The notes: a model not told the origin generated them from the sequence alone. 64,000 bases of DNA from Monosiga brevicollis MX1 (GCF_000002865.3 NW_001865047.1:630482-694481), one strand, 5' to 3'. Positions 1 through 11,382 are shown, counted from the first letter of the stretch. Numbers and translations: made by a program.

Positions 1-865
1 GGTCTCGTCCTGCAGGCGACCTTGGGCCACGGCTGTGAATCGGTAAACAAGCCGCAGCTGAAGTGAGCGGAGGAGGGCGGCAATGGCATCAAAGAGACGG
101 GATGAAGACCCACCCAGCTCAAGTTGACGGGTGTAGTTGACAATGGCACCGGCAACGCAAAAGTCAGGGCGTCCATCGTTTTGGCAATCTCGCGAGTAGT
201 CAAAGCTGCACACTCGATCTGGGGTGTCAATGAAGTGCTGGGCCAGGAACCGAAAGGCGCGTTGAGAAACGTGAGTGAGGGACCGGGATGACGGTGCCCT
301 TGAGGGAAGGAGGAAGCTGGAGGATCATGTGTCGAGATGCTGGCTCACCAAGGGTGCAGACCAGGCCCAGGCTGAGGTGCTGCGCACATCGTCGGCCCAA
401 GTCGAGACGCTGACCATGGAGGCGTTGTCGAGAATCTGGGCTACCTGGCTCAGCGCACATCAAGGACACGTACACGGTTCACCGGAGAGGGAGGAAGGAG
501 TAAGACGGGCGTGAAGGCAAGCATGAACGGGCGGTTCTGCTGGCAGAGATGATTGGATATACCGTCGTTGCAGCCTTTTCCGTCAGCAAGGTTTCAGCGA
601 TAGCGGCCGTGGTTTGATGGCCAATGGGTCCCCAGGCTTGAGCTCCGCCTAGCCCAAGGGAAGAAGGCATCAGTAGGTGCATGCCATGATCAAGGGACAG
701 CAGCCGGTGCGAGCAGCAACCGCGTGGCCTTTCTGATCGTACCGGCCGTGAAGAGCAGAAGCCAGACCCATGTCGGAGCCATCGTTGCGCGCCAAGCCAA
801 CATGGCAGTGGGGCCTGTCCGCAAACTGGCAGTTGTTGTAGCCGATGACACCACAATCAGACCCC
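1..865 (-). CDS. Unrecognised multi-exon protein, 3' part only
   Basis: Coding-like stretches follow each other on the minus strand. One at about 735-860 has several cysteines (motifs NNCQFADRPHCHVG and SDMGLASALHG). One at about 530-640 reads GPIGHQTTAAIAETLL. A short exon at 349-435 (ILDNASMVSVSTWADDV) ends at a GTGAGC donor, and a 50-nt intron joins it in frame to an exon at 298 down to 1 (HFIDTPDRVCSFDYSRDC, VAGAIVNYTRQLELGG). That last exon stays open to the window edge, so the C-terminus is missing. I found no sure start; a (TG)n tract and an acceptor-like CTAAAG lie just upstream near 865. The spaced cysteines suggest a secreted or luminal protein, but I do not recognise the family. 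The internal splice between the first two stretches is unresolved. Confidence 0.45.
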
Positions 866-883
866 GCACCCTTTAGCACCCGA

Positions 884-933
<50 letters not shown>
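884..933. repeat. (CA)n microsatellite
   Basis: About 25 CA units, probably in an intron or 5' region of the minus-strand gene that starts near 865. The flanking 934-1567 also holds a shorter CA run near 987-1000. It has minus-strand open frames rich in Ser/Thr/Pro (1183-1400) that I could not support as exons. Confidence 0.9.
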
Positions 934-936
<3 letters not shown>

Positions 937-1567
937 CCCAAGCCCCGTGCTTGACTGCCCTCCCCCAGCTGCCATACAAGGACACTCACACACACACACT
1001 GAAACGGTGTGCGTCGATGTCGTAATACTAGAAAACCAACTAAAACTGCCTGGTGGATGCTTAACCAAACGAACCTTAAGGCATAAACCACAACGTAATT
1101 GTACGGAAAGCTACCACAAGCTGCATGGGCTGTTGGGGCAGAAGTGGTGGTCGTGCTTGATGCTTGAGCTGGGGAAAAAGGGTTAGGGTGACTGGTCACG
1201 GTGCCACTCGTGCCGGTGGGGCCACTCGGTCGTGCCATCATTGTGTTTTGATGGAGCGGTGTGATTGATGAGGGGGTCAGGGAGATGGTGATGGCATGTC
1301 GGGTTGGTTGAGACCCTCCCATGCATCTGAAGAGAAGAAGATTGAGGTTTGCAATAGCAATTGAAGCAGGGCAGGCATTCACTCGGAACCAGACTCAAAC
1401 TCGCACACAGAATCTACCAAAGGCTTTCACCTGGTTTATTTATCTAGGCTTTTTTTTTCTTTTCTTTTCTTTTGGGGGGGTCAGTCCCCAGCAAGTAGAG
1501 CTAGACAGCATCAGCAAAAAGTGGCGAGCAGTGATGAACGAACAAAGACGTGCCCGAGTCATCCTGA

Positions 1568-2221
1568 TCACTCCGACTCAAAGGCATGGGCACGTTGGCA
1601 GGCAGGGCGGGCTGAACAACGCGCCACATAGTCGGTCAGAACAGTGGAAGGCTCCTTGAGAACGCCAAATTGGATCATAAAGGAGATGCCCGTGCCGACC
1701 AGGACATCGGCAGATGTGAACTGCTCACCCAAGAGCCAAGGACCCTGCTGCAAAGCCTGCTCAAGGGTGGTGATCATTTGATCAAAGCTGCCGTGACCGT
1801 GGCTCGAAGGGTGTGGCTCCATGCCCGCGATCCGCTCCGTCATGGCGGGCTCGAGCACGGAATTGGTGAACAAGGTCCACTGCAAATACTGGCCACGGCG
1901 CGGATCGGAGGGAGCCACGGCCAAGCCGGCCTCGGGAAAGGCGTCTGCCAGATACAAGCACATGGCACCCGAGTCCCACAGCTTGATGGGACCGTGCCGC
2001 AGCGCCGGCACCTTGCCCATGGGTGAGGCCTCCCGAAAGGCTCGGTCGTTGCGGCTCTGACTGGTCTCGTCGCGGATGTCAATCTTAATGCGCTCATACG
2101 GCTGGCCCAGCTCCTCCAGCATCCAGGCCATGCGCACGGCGCGCGTCTTTGGGCACCAGTACAGCTTGATGCCATCTGATTGGCCACTGGAGGCAGTCTC
2201 GACCTCGACCGTCTTTTCCAT
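1568..2221 (-). CDS. Glutathione S-transferase family protein
   Basis: A single-exon frame of 217 residues. The N-terminal thioredoxin-like half runs from LYWCPKTRAVRMAWMLEELG through the GST-typical SPMGKVPALRHG (cis-proline Pro in KVPAL) and the glutathione-site pair D-S in KLWDSGAMCLYLADAF. The C-terminal all-helical half has QYLQWTLFTNSVLEP and the N-capping-box region GPWLLGEQFTSADVLVG. The length is normal for a cytosolic GST. The DIRDETSQSRNDRAFREASPMGKVPAL segment resembles bacterial-type and fungal GSTs more than animal alpha/mu/pi classes. The start was chosen as the first Met before the domain; the frame runs further upstream only through a (TG)n tract. It probably conjugates glutathione to electrophiles in the cytosol. 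Lack of introns among intron-rich neighbours may mean recent acquisition or retroposition. Confidence 0.9.
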   Translation of the reverse strand: MEKTVEVETASSGQSDGIKLYWCPKTRAVRMAWMLEELGQPYERIKIDIRDETSQSRNDRAFREASPMGKVPALRHGPIKLWDSGAMCLYLADAFPEAGLAVAPSDPRRGQYLQWTLFTNSVLEPAMTERIAGMEPHPSSHGHGSFDQMITTLEQALQQGPWLLGEQFTSADVLVGTGISFMIQFGVLKEPSTVLTDYVARCSARPACQRAHAFESE

Positions 2222-2339
2222 TTTTTCCGGTTTGTATGGATCTAATTGACAAAGAATCAGGCAGGCAGCGACTTCAACCAGACGGCAAGGCAGCCTGTGC
2301 TTGGATGACCTCGAGACCAAGAAGAGAAAAATGCCAGAA

Positions 2340-2394
<55 letters not shown>

Positions 2395-3549
2395 GGCGAT
2401 GGACGGTTTCAAACCGTTGTGATTCGGAGGTGGTCTGCCAAACAGCTCTATTGTTGTTACTCTCTACTCTCTCTCGGTGGGTTGGTTGTTGTTTTTCAGT
2501 GTTGTCGTTGGTTGTTGTTTTTCAGTGGTGTTTGTTCCTTTTGTTCCTTTTGTTTCCTGTTGTTACATGTGGTAGTTGTGCTTTTCCTTTGTGTCTTTGC
2601 TCTTTATTTCTCTCTTTCTCTCGACTCGCTCTATCCTACTCTCCAATTCATCTCTCTCTCTACTCTCTCTACTCTCTCTACTCTCTCTACTCTCTCTACT
2701 CTCTCTACTCTCTCTACTCTCTCTACTCTCTCTACTCTCTCTTACTCTCTCTACTCTCTCTACTCTCTCTTACTCTTGCCATTTTCGAGGGAGAGGCTGG
2801 GTTCGGAAAAGGGATTGCCTCGGCTCAAAGACCAAATTCCAAACTAAATGCAAGCATGCCCCGCTCAAGTTCGATCCGGTCCGCGTCCAAGGATGATCAA
2901 GGCACCCCAGATGCGACGTTATCCGATGTGCCAGTTCCATGAAAGCTCTGCCAAAATGAGAGTGAGGCACTGTAATCACAGCACTTCTTCAAGTTGTTGT
3001 TGTTTTGTTAATGTTCTCAACGATAATAGTTGAAGCACCTTTCTGTGTTAATGTTGTTAAAGCATTTGTAGAGGTAGATAAAGTTGTTGCACTTGATGCT
3101 GGTCTAGTGTAATGTTTTAGTTACGCATACGTACCTACTTTATGTTGCACTTGGCTTAGTAATTGCTGCTGCTGATTCGCGTAACTGTTGTTCACAACGC
3201 TTTTCTGATCGTCTGACTGTGTGTGTAAGTAACGGCATCCGGGGTCAGTGAGCCAGTGAGTCAGTGGGTCAGTGACTGAGAGGGCGTCGGTGACCTGGTC
3301 CTCGACTGGGGGCAACGTCCCCTGCTTGAACGTCTTTCGCCCCGTGCCGCCGTTGTGATGGGGTGCTCGTGCATTTTGATCGTACTCCATTGGTGGAGCG
3401 CTTTGTTGTTGTGTTGACTTGTTGTGTCGTGCTGCCGTGTCCCCCTCGCCTCGCCTGCCTGTGAACATGAGCCAGCGCCGAACGGGCTCACCTTTGCTTG
3501 CTCTCTTTCTGCCGCATGTGCAGCGCAGAGAATATATCGCACCGCTGCC
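2222..3549. other. Divergent intergenic region with microsatellites
   Basis: This lies between the GST gene (-) and the lysine-rich gene (+). It holds a (CA)n tract at 2342-2391, a T-rich stretch at 2440-2640 and the 9-bp tandem repeat listed separately. A short plus-strand frame near 2855-2942 ending TLSDVPVP looks faintly protein-like, but has no supported start or partner exon. A GTCAGTGA-type short repeat (GTCAGTGAGCCAGTGAGTCAG) sits at 3244-3275. Confidence 0.6.
2640..2776. repeat. 9-bp minisatellite, unit CTCTCTACT
   Basis: About 13 near-identical units in tandem, with two units extended to CTCTCTTACT near the end. Because the unit is a multiple of three, every frame stays open (repeated Leu-Tyr-Ser or Leu-Ser), giving false open frames across it. 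Confidence 0.9.
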
Positions 3550-5071
3550 ATGGATGTCAATGTGGATCAAAGTCTCGGTACGAGTCTTCTGCTTCTGCCT
3601 AAACCCCGTGATACTGCAAGCCTCACCTCCGCCCCCCTCTTGGCTTTTGCACCCAAACCTCAAGATGCGCTGGCCAAGAGCATGAAAAAAGCCCCGGCAG
3701 CGACGAAAGCCAACAAGGGCAAGGGCAAGGGCAAGGCCGCTGCTACGACCCCGCGCGGCCAGCAACGCAAGCAACAACAAAAGGTGCTGATGATGTACCG
3801 GCTACCCCATGATGGCCGCTCGCGCCGTTACACTCGACCATTCCGGTGCATCTCAACTCCGCCATCCCTGTACAGGGGGCCAAGGCAGCGGAGAGCGCTA
3901 CTGCCAAGCGCAAGGCCGCCACCAAGGACCAACAGCAAGCCTCACGCAAGAACCAACGCCAAGCCGCCGCCAACGCCAAGCGCGGACTCCCGGTCAGTTG
4001 GTTGACACGGTCAACGATGCCAGTGCCGAGATGCATTTGGGCCTTCTTTGCCCCTGCACCCGATGAGACCCTCAACGTTTTGTTTCTTTCCCGTCCTTTT
4101 TGCTTCGTTGTGCCTTACCCGCGTTCCTGCCTTCCCCCTTTTCTCCTCCCAGGCGGCGACCCCATCACAGGCCGGCGGACAAAAGAAAGCCAAGAAGGGG
4201 GGCAACAAGCCCGTGAAAGCACAACAGTCTCAGCAACAGCAAAAGCAGAAGCAGGGCAAGGGCATCAAGGGTAAGACCGTGGTTGCCACCAACGGGCCCA
4301 AGACCAAGAAGCTCAAAGTCAGCATCAAGAACGATGCCGCCAAAAAGGCGCGGGCCAAACAACCCGCCATCAAGAGCAACCCCAACAAGGTCAAGCAGAT
4401 GGTGAGTGTCCCAGCGGTTTGCTTGTGCCCAATGTTTGTCTTGATTGCGTTTTTCTCCTACTTTCTCTTTCTTTGCTTCTTTTTTTCCTTGCTGCAGAGC
4501 TGCACCTGCTCTTCTACGCCCCTTCATTCTGATACACTTTGTGTTGCCGTTGTGCGATTTGGCTCTCAATAGAAGCGCTCCGTAGAGCGCATCGTCCAGG
4601 CCGGAGGCCGCATGCCCGCCGTGGCCGTAAGTTTTTGCTGTTGTTGAAAAGCAAGGACAAAAGTAGCCAGGAGGTCTGGGAGGGTTCAACTGTCTTAATC
4701 AAACCGGTTTCGATTTGACTCGCGTCAATACCCCGCCTAGCCCCCTGTCTGACCTTGCTTTCACTTGCGCTTTCATCTGCCATAGACCAAGCAAACGATG
4801 CACCAACGCTTTGCTCGCATCGTATGTCAAACGTGCCACCTTTGCATCGTTTTGCGGGCCTGCCTTCTCGCCGAGCATCACTTCCTGCGCTGTGTCCTGT
4901 TGCGTGCCCTTATGATCTCTTAGGTGACAGCCAAGTAAAAGCATGTGCGAGACAAGCTTTTTTTCTATTTCCAAGGTGCCCCTCGCAGGTGTCCCGGTTG
5001 GTATTGTGGTGTTGAGTAACATCAAGGGTGACTTCCGCCTGGAGGCGCTTTGCCATCAAGTCCAAGCTTGA
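3550..5071 (+). CDS. Lysine/glutamine-rich basic protein, six exons, unknown family
   Basis: Exons 3550-3783, 3876-3992, 4153-4401, 4573-4626, 4786-4821 and 4976-5071 join with all five introns in phase 0, giving 261 residues. The N-terminus is ordinary (MDVNVDQSLGTSLLLLPKP). The middle is extremely Lys/Gln/Ala-rich (KANKGKGKGKAAATTPRGQQ; QQSQQQQKQKQGKGIKGK), as in disordered nucleic-acid-binding or nucleolar proteins. Its C-terminus is more structured: KRSVERIVQAGGRMPAVA, MHQRFARI, then VPVGIVVLSNIKGDFRLEAL before the stop. The last segment loosely recalls the start of an RRM strand (VVLSNI) but is too short for a domain. I infer a nuclear RNA- or chromatin-associated protein; the function is unknown. 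A possible poly(A) signal AATAAA lies near 5150. The first donor (GTGCTG) is weak, so the exon 1 end may shift. Confidence 0.65.
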
Positions 5072-5561
5072 ACCATATGCAATTGTTCAAGGTGAAGCGC
5101 CGTGACCCTGCCCGCTGTGGTGGCTCTCACTCCAAACGCCCCACGACCAATAAAAGCGAGATTGCTAGGCTGATTTTTGGTTACTTTCAATTCTTGAAGG
5201 CGTGCATGGAGACTCGGGTATATTCAACAATTGATTTTGTGCCGTCAAACATCAAAATCGGGGCCTGCGATATCTCAAGCCAGCGGCCATGTGATGCCGC
5301 CTACTATACCACACTCGGCGACGAGGGAACCCCATCGAGTCAGGCCCGGTATGATCGCATTTGCACAGCGGGAGAAAGCCTTGGGATGCCTTTCCAAGAA
5401 GAATGCGCAGGGGCCGGGTGGCCTCGGGTGGCCGCACCAAAGGAGCAATCAATCTGCCCAGGCGATCCAACTTCCTTGCGAGAGTGTGCTTGTCTGCATG
5501 CGCGTGCAAAGGCAAAAAGGAAAGATGCAAAGTCTTGTCTGTCCGAGACGTGTGTCCGAGT
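5072..5561. other. Convergent intergenic region
   Basis: 3' flanks of the lysine-rich gene (+) and the thioredoxin-fold gene (-). Apart from the AATAAA near 5150 I see no gene or RNA here; the overlapping open frames lack codon signal and splice support. Confidence 0.5.
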
Positions 5562-6119
5562 TTAGATGGAAACATGAAGCAAAAAGTAATAAAGGCCACC
5601 CAGAAGAAGGGCAATGACACACACGAGGAGGAAGAGCTGGTTCAGGTTGACAATGTGATGCTTCCAGGGAAACTTTTCGGGAAAGCGGAGCAACATGCCG
5701 TCGCCTTCCTTGGTGAAGAGTTGACCGTTGGAATCAAAGAGAAGGATGCGCGGTGGCGCAAAAGCATAAAAGTTGCGCGAGATGGCCAAGGGAATGGAGG
5801 GGTTGTAGGGAACGCGGGGGCAAGGGTAAATCTTGACGTGCTCGTTGTAGTCGTCGAGCGTCTCGTCGCCAGAGACAAAGATGAGCTCAAAGCGGGCATT
5901 CTGGCTCTTCAGAAGGTTGTAGTGCTCGATGATTTTGTCCCGAATCTCAAGGCTTCGCATGTCAGTCCACCCCATCCACAGAATGCCGACGACCTCGTTG
6001 GTGTCGAAAATGGTCTGGACATCCAGGCGCTGGTTGTTGGCGTCATAAACACCATCAAAGAAAATGGTTTGCTCTAGGCGCTCCACCTGATTTTCAGGTG
6101 CGCCGCGTGCTTTTGCCAT
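5562..6119 (-). CDS. Thioredoxin-fold protein without CxxC, C-terminal membrane anchor
   Basis: Single exon, 185 residues. The order matches nucleoredoxin/tryparedoxin-type thioredoxin folds: FFDGVYDANNQ, then VVGILWMGWTDM (residues 43-54), a long helix, FELIFVSGDETLDDYNEH, PYNPSIPLAISRNF, and the strand APPRILLFDSNGQLFTKEG with a proline at the cis-Pro site. The catalytic WCxxC is replaced by WTDM (51-54), so redox chemistry at that site is not possible. A hydrophobic stretch at about 160-180 (LFLLVCVIALLLGGLYYFLL) followed by five residues looks like a tail anchor, leaving the fold in the cytosol. The start is the first Met before the fold; an upstream in-frame Met would add ten residues. 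I infer a scaffold or binding role at a membrane. Family call is firm, function is not. Confidence 0.75.
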   Translation of the reverse strand: MAKARGAPENQVERLEQTIFFDGVYDANNQRLDVQTIFDTNEVVGILWMGWTDMRSLEIRDKIIEHYNLLKSQNARFELIFVSGDETLDDYNEHVKIYPCPRVPYNPSIPLAISRNFYAFAPPRILLFDSNGQLFTKEGDGMLLRFPEKFPWKHHIVNLNQLFLLVCVIALLLGGLYYFLLHVSI

Positions 6120-6693
6120 GCTGTGGGTGCTGCGATGTGACGCACGCACGGCGTAACGCGGATCTCAGCGGGTGGAAAAAGTCGAAAGTGGTCCAGGACA
6201 CAAAACCTACGATGTGCAACAAAGACGCAGCCAGCAGCCCTGCCTGTGAGACCCTGTTACAGTCCATACTCCAGCACAAAAAGAAAAAAAAGGGGACCAA
6301 ACGCAAAAGGACCTTGCGGCCCGTTCGGCGCTCAAGTCCCCACGTGTCTCCCGCCCCTCGCTAGTCGTACCACAGATCTCTCACTTACCCCACATGCGCG
6401 ACCAACTAAAATATAACCCCACCCCAACTGCACGGCCCCCAGTGTACCCAAGATCACCGTATGGGCGAACCGACAGGTGGCCAAATGAACCAGTGGACAG
6501 GTGTCGCTTGGGACCTGCTCACTCGGTCCCTCGGTCAGCCGATTCGGTCCAACGCGACGCACCCTCCGCCTCTCTCTCTCTCTCTCTCTCAAATCTCTCT
6601 CTCTCTCTCAAATCTCTCTCTTTAAAGAAAAGTATTTTACATTTCTGTTACAAAATTTCCAAGAGAGGTTTTTGAATTTTTGAGAGAGAGAGA

Positions 6694-6787
<94 letters not shown>

Positions 6788-7007
6788 AGCGGGAAATGGC
6801 AGCGAGAAGCAGTGTGGTGAAGGGGGAGGGGGGGAGGGGGGGGTTATGGGGTGGTGAAGAATATGGCATATGGCAGGGGATTCAGCATTGAAGGCGTCGG
6901 AGGAGAGAGGGAAAAGCTGGCGAGGGTAGTCTCGGAGACCGTGCCGCAGCTCATGCGATATGCTGGTGCTTATATGGCAGGTGAGATCGGCAGGCAAGAG
7001 CAGCTTC
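6120..7007. other. Divergent intergenic region with (TC)n and (TG)n tracts
   Basis: Shared 5' region of the thioredoxin-fold gene (-) and the coiled-coil gene (+). It contains TCTC-rich runs at 6570-6625 and an uninterrupted (TG)n of about 44 units at 6698-6786, then G-rich sequence at 6820-6850. No supported gene. Confidence 0.7.
6698..6786. repeat. (TG)n microsatellite, about 44 units
   Basis: Pure TG dinucleotide run about 220 bp upstream of the coiled-coil gene start. Open frames through it (Cys-Val or Thr-His repeats) are artefacts of the repeat. Confidence 0.95.
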
Positions 7008-8842
7008 ATGGCGACCATGGCGGATGAAGCCGACGAGGTCGCTCGGCTGCAGGCATACGCCAAGCGAATTGAGGAGCTCGAAGCGGAAGTGCGACTCATT
7101 GTCCAGGAGAACGACGAGCTGCTGAATGAGAACGAGGAGCAGGTGTGTGTCAGCTACCTGCATCGTGCCAAGACAACAGCTGGCCCTGATTTCTATGCGT
7201 GCAACGGGTGTTGCCCATTCCTGGCCTTTTAGACGGCCAGCAATCAGGAATTGCAGCGCGATTGTTCCGAGCTCGAACGTCAGCTTGAGTCTGCCAATCA
7301 TGAGCGGGATCGTCTTGACGACGCCGTAGGTGCTCGCACTTGGCCCCAATCCCGTGCTCGCCCCTGGCATCCCCCTGACCCAGAGGAACATTGCCGTGCT
7401 CGGTAGCTGGCTCGGGCACAAAACGACGTGGCAGCGCTCCAACGGTAGATCTCGACCATCTTTCGATGTCTGCTTTGCATCAACAGTCGATCCCTCCGCT
7501 GCGTCTGACATGCGGTCGTGTGCAGGGAAGTGCGCGAGTTGCGAAGCAAGGTTCAAATTACCGATCGCGGCCAGGTGGATGCCCATGAGTTGGAGCACCT
7601 CCGCAGTGAGAACAGCCGATTGCAGCGCCAGCTCCTCGAGCTCCGTGCCCAGCGCGAGGCTGTACGTGTTCGCCCGTGCTCCAGCCAGGCATGCATTGCG
7701 CCTGATTATGGTCACTGTTGGCTCATGGTCACCTGTACATGCTGCGGCCCCTTGGCATTATAGAGCGCGAGCGTCGGTCGCAACACCAGCACACAGGTAC
7801 TCGCAGTGGTGTCTGCGTCACGTTGGTTGCACTTGCTGACCTGCACCGTTTGTATAGGATGATCCTGTTTTGCACCGCACCACGGCACAATATGAGCGCA
7901 TCCTAGCCGACCTCAATCGCCAGCATGAGGTACGAGCGACGCCGCCAGCTTGCATCCTGGGTGAACTCGAACCGCTGGCGTCTTGCGTTCTCATCGCTAC
8001 CCTCGCGTGGGTCTGGCCCGTGCGTAGGAGGAAGTGGAGGTGGTTCATCGTGAACTGGCGCGGGAGCGCCAGAAAATGGCACGCCAGCACGAGCAGCTGG
8101 AAGCCGCCAACTCGGGTGTCAGCGAAGCCAAGGCCCTCCTCCAAGACCTGCGGCGACGCTTGGATGTGGCTTCGCGTGCCAAGCGCGATCTCGAGAGTCG
8201 CAACATGACATTGGAAGAACAGCTCGATGAGGCTCGCGCGCAGAATCAGGCCTACAGTGCTCATCTCAAACAAGTCCTCGAGGTGTGTCCATGTTTGTGA
8301 ACTTGGTACCGGTGCCCTGCTGCCCCCGCTTGTGTGACTTGTGTCTGATTTGTGGACTCACCGCGTTCCTTTGCGAGAAGGTGGCTGACAAGCGGCAGCA
8401 ACAACTCTTGGATCTTGGTCGCGTCGCCGAGCAAAGCCGCCGACAACGCAACGAAGCTCTGCAAGAGGCTAGCCGTCGGGACGAGGAACTTCAAATCCTC
8501 GCCGAGCAAATGCGGCGCCAGCAAGCCGATGTATGACGCTTGGCCCTCAGCCTATGCTTCTTGTCCGTGTCTGCACTGGTTTGCCCATCTCATGTTGCTC
8601 ATGCCCCGCCTTGTATCGGCTAATCACGTGCGCAGACTCGTGAACAGCTTCTGAATGCAGTGGAGCTCGTCAAACTTCAGGGTCTGAATGTAGACAGGTC
8701 AGGCACCACCGCTCAACAATCGCGCGGCTGTGATTCTACTCTGCCATCTTTCTCTCACAGCGCATGGAGCCCTCGTGCTCCACCCATCGTTCACCAGGCA
8801 CCACCATCAACTGGACGAGACCATTTCGCGTATGACAGATAA
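7008..8842 (+). CDS. Coiled-coil protein, ten exons
   Basis: Exons 7008-7142, 7233-7325, 7407-7444, 7526-7661, 7764-7796, 7858-7929, 8028-8282, 8381-8530, 8636-8697 and 8761-8842 join in frame to 351 residues. Nearly the whole protein is charged heptad-like helix: RIEELEAEVRLIVQENDELL, ELERQLESANHERDRLDD, LEHLRSENSRLQRQLLELRA, LLQDLRRRLDVASRAKRDLE, QRNEALQEASRRDEELQILA. The last exon is different, short and Pro-rich (APPIVHQAPPSTG). There are no signal peptide or membrane segments. It resembles cytoskeletal or centrosomal/axonemal coiled-coil proteins but I cannot name the family. Met at 7008 was chosen; Met 7017 would also do. The fifth exon is least certain. An AATAAA lies near 8934. Confidence 0.75.
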
Positions 8843-9147
8843 AATTCACGTCCTCGATGGATAATGTCGTTGACGTTTAATTTGCGTTGATAGCGGTCCC
8901 TTTGGCCACTGCGGTGGCCGGCCGTGTAAATTGAATAAAAGATGTAATAATTCAGTCAAAAGGCTCAAAGGGTTCACCTATGCGGCGGGGCCGACGTTGT
9001 CATTCACACAAACTCGCCGTCTAGGTGTGAGCATTGAGAGTCGGAAGGGATCATCACGACAAATGACCGAAAAATAGCAATAAATTCGGATAAAATATCG
9101 AAAATTATTCGAAAAGTCAGGGGAAGGGGGGGGGGGGGACGTGTGTA
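8843..9147. other. Convergent intergenic region
   Basis: 3' flanks of the coiled-coil gene (+) and WARS2 (-). It holds AATAAA-type signals (plus strand near 8934) and a G run at 9126-9139. Nothing else seen. Confidence 0.5.
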
Positions 9148-11110
9148 CTAAGAGAACACCTGGAGACCAAGTGCCTTTTCGAAACGCTGGACCGTGGCAT
9201 CGGCCGTGGCAGCGGCGCGAACTCGGCCGCGATCCAAGACGGCTTCCAGCTCGGCCGGGTGCGAACGCCAATACTCTAACCGCTCCTGCAATAGTGCGAG
9301 CCCAAACCACACGGCATGAGCTTCCTCCCAAGGCAGGAGGCTGGCCGGAAAGGCTGGCAAGCCAAACACGCACGCCACACGGGGTACGAAACGTACGCGA
9401 ACGGGACGCAGACCCTCTATCACGACATCGGTGACCTCCTGTTTCAGAGCGGCCATGTCCAGATGTGCCAGTTCGCTGGCCACCTCCTCGGGGCTACGGT
9501 CGGACAGCGCGGCATGTATGGCCACCAAGTTGCTCACACCGGGCCGCTCCTGCAACGCACAAGATGCGAGGGACGAGCGAGTCGGATTGAGCTGGGGTAG
9601 CACACCCGAAAGAGTGCAAAGAAGCCACAAGGTCGGAAAGCCAACCCTGCTCACCTGGAAATCGAAGGAGACACCCGGCAAGCTATCCGTTACAGCACGC
9701 CGCAACTTGTCACGAATGGTATCCGGGTCGTCTGCAAGTTGACAAACACAACCACAGAAGGATCAGTGACCTGACGTACAAGCTGGCAAGGCTCGAGCGC
9801 AAGACACACACGCACCATGTAATTCGATACGGCTGTGCACCGAGCGGTCAGACTTGCTCATCTTTGCCGTAGGATTTCGTAGGCTTCGGATGCGTGCGGC
9901 AGGCGCTAGAGGGCGGCGTGGACGAAAAAGCAAAAGAGGGAGAGAAAGAGAGAGAAAATGAGGCACATGTCGAGAATAGGGTTGGAGAACGGCACCCCCC
10001 ACACAGCACCAGGGAACCACCACCAATACGTGCAGGTCATACTCAGCAATGGCTGGGGCAGGACGAAGAGCTGGCTATCGTAGCGGTTGTTCATGCTGCC
10101 GGCGATGGTTCGCGTCAGCTCGAGGTGTTGCAGTTGATCCTCACCCACAGGGACATGCGTAGTGCTATCGTGGGGGCCAAGAGGACCGGATGAGAGCAGC
10201 ACACACGGAAAAGCGGCAAGGGCGCTGGAATACGGGTAGGTAGCTGGCGCACTTGTAAAGAAGCACGTCGGCAGCCATGAGCACGGGATAGGCATAGAGG
10301 CCAAGGCTAGGGGTCTTTTGCTGGGAGGCTTTTGACTAGAACAGCACCATGAAATGGTGAGGGACACGAGAGCAAGCCCGGCATCCTAGCCAGCGCAGGA
10401 GGTTGGGCCGCACCTTCCACTGGGTCATGCGGTTGAGCTCTCCGGAAGGCGTGTGACAGGCCAGCAACCAGGCCATTCGTGTGTGGGCAGCCACCTAAGG
10501 GATGGGATGAAGGTCATGTGCTTTTTATACGGCCACCACGTGCCCCCCCTCCATCCGAGATGCCGCGGCCAGTCCACGTGCGCACCTGGGACTGCTGAAA
10601 AAAGACACAGCGTTCCGGATCAATGCCCACGGCAAGAACGGCGGCCAAGGTATCGCGAATATTGCTGCGCAGCTGCTGCGGCTCTTGAGGGACTGTCAAG
10701 GAGTGGAGGTCTGCTCATGATCGCCCCCGCGTACGCATGTGCGTCATCAGTCAGTGCAAGGACATAATCGGTGTGTAAGGTCGGCACAGGTTGGTCGATG
10801 AGACAGCTGGGCCAGCAGCGCGAGAACACGAACCCATGACGCTAAAATAGAATTGCGCGTCCTTCACCGCGTTTGGACTGGCTGGATCCTGCACCTGAGC
10901 CCAGTTGCGGAGGGCGCCGAGGTAATTGCCCAAGTGGGGAATCCCCGTGGCCTGAATGCCAGACATGACAATGGTCGGCTCGGGCTTGCTCATAGCCTCT
11001 TGCAAACCCCCAGCTTGCACCAGCGTCCATCTCAACCCTCGCCCCTGCTGACAGCGCCCAACCGCCTGCCCTCCCCGAACCGCCATCTGCCGCCATCCCC
11101 CCACAACCAT
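9148..11110 (-). CDS. WARS2: Mitochondrial tryptophanyl-tRNA synthetase
   Basis: Nine exons on the minus strand: 11110-10834, 10710-10586, 10494-10414, 10320-10253, 10164-10043, 9905-9816, 9731-9655, 9549-9397 and 9285-9148. All join in phase to 376 residues, the usual size for bacterial/mitochondrial-type TrpRS. Class I signatures are present: GIPHLGNYLG (HIGH motif) after MSGIQATG, VGIDPERCVFFQQSQ, GLYAYPVLMAADVLLY, VPVGEDQLQHLEL, and KMSKSD. The C-terminal part (RPGVSNLVAIHAALSDRS; VVIEGL) is also typical. The enzyme charges tRNA-Trp with tryptophan. Met at 11110 adds an Arg-rich, acid-free leader (VVGGWRQMAVRGGQAVGRCQ) like a mitochondrial targeting peptide; Met at 10993 would give a short cytosolic-type start. 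Confidence 0.93.
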
Positions 11111-11322
11111 GATGCTGCTTCTCACACACACACACGCATACACACACTCTCTTTCAAGAAGATGAAGAAGAAGATGCGCGAGAGCAGAGAGAGAGAGCAG
11201 AGAGAGAGAGCAGAGAGAGAGAGCAGAGAGAGAGAGAAAAAGAGAGAGAAAGAGAGAGAAAGAGATGGTCGGTTTGAGAAAGAGAGAAATAAAGAGCAGA
11301 AAAGCACAACTACCACATGTAT

Positions 11323-11382
<60 letters not shown>

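Noticed and set aside
1183-1400. Minus-strand Ser/Thr/Pro-rich frame with a hydrophobic end
   Set aside because: It might be a 3' fragment of a gene, but I found no start, acceptor or recognisable domain.
2236-2942. Plus-strand frame of Leu-Tyr-Ser repeats
   Set aside because: It is the 9-bp CTCTCTACT repeat read in frame, preceded by (CA)n; no domain and no start context.
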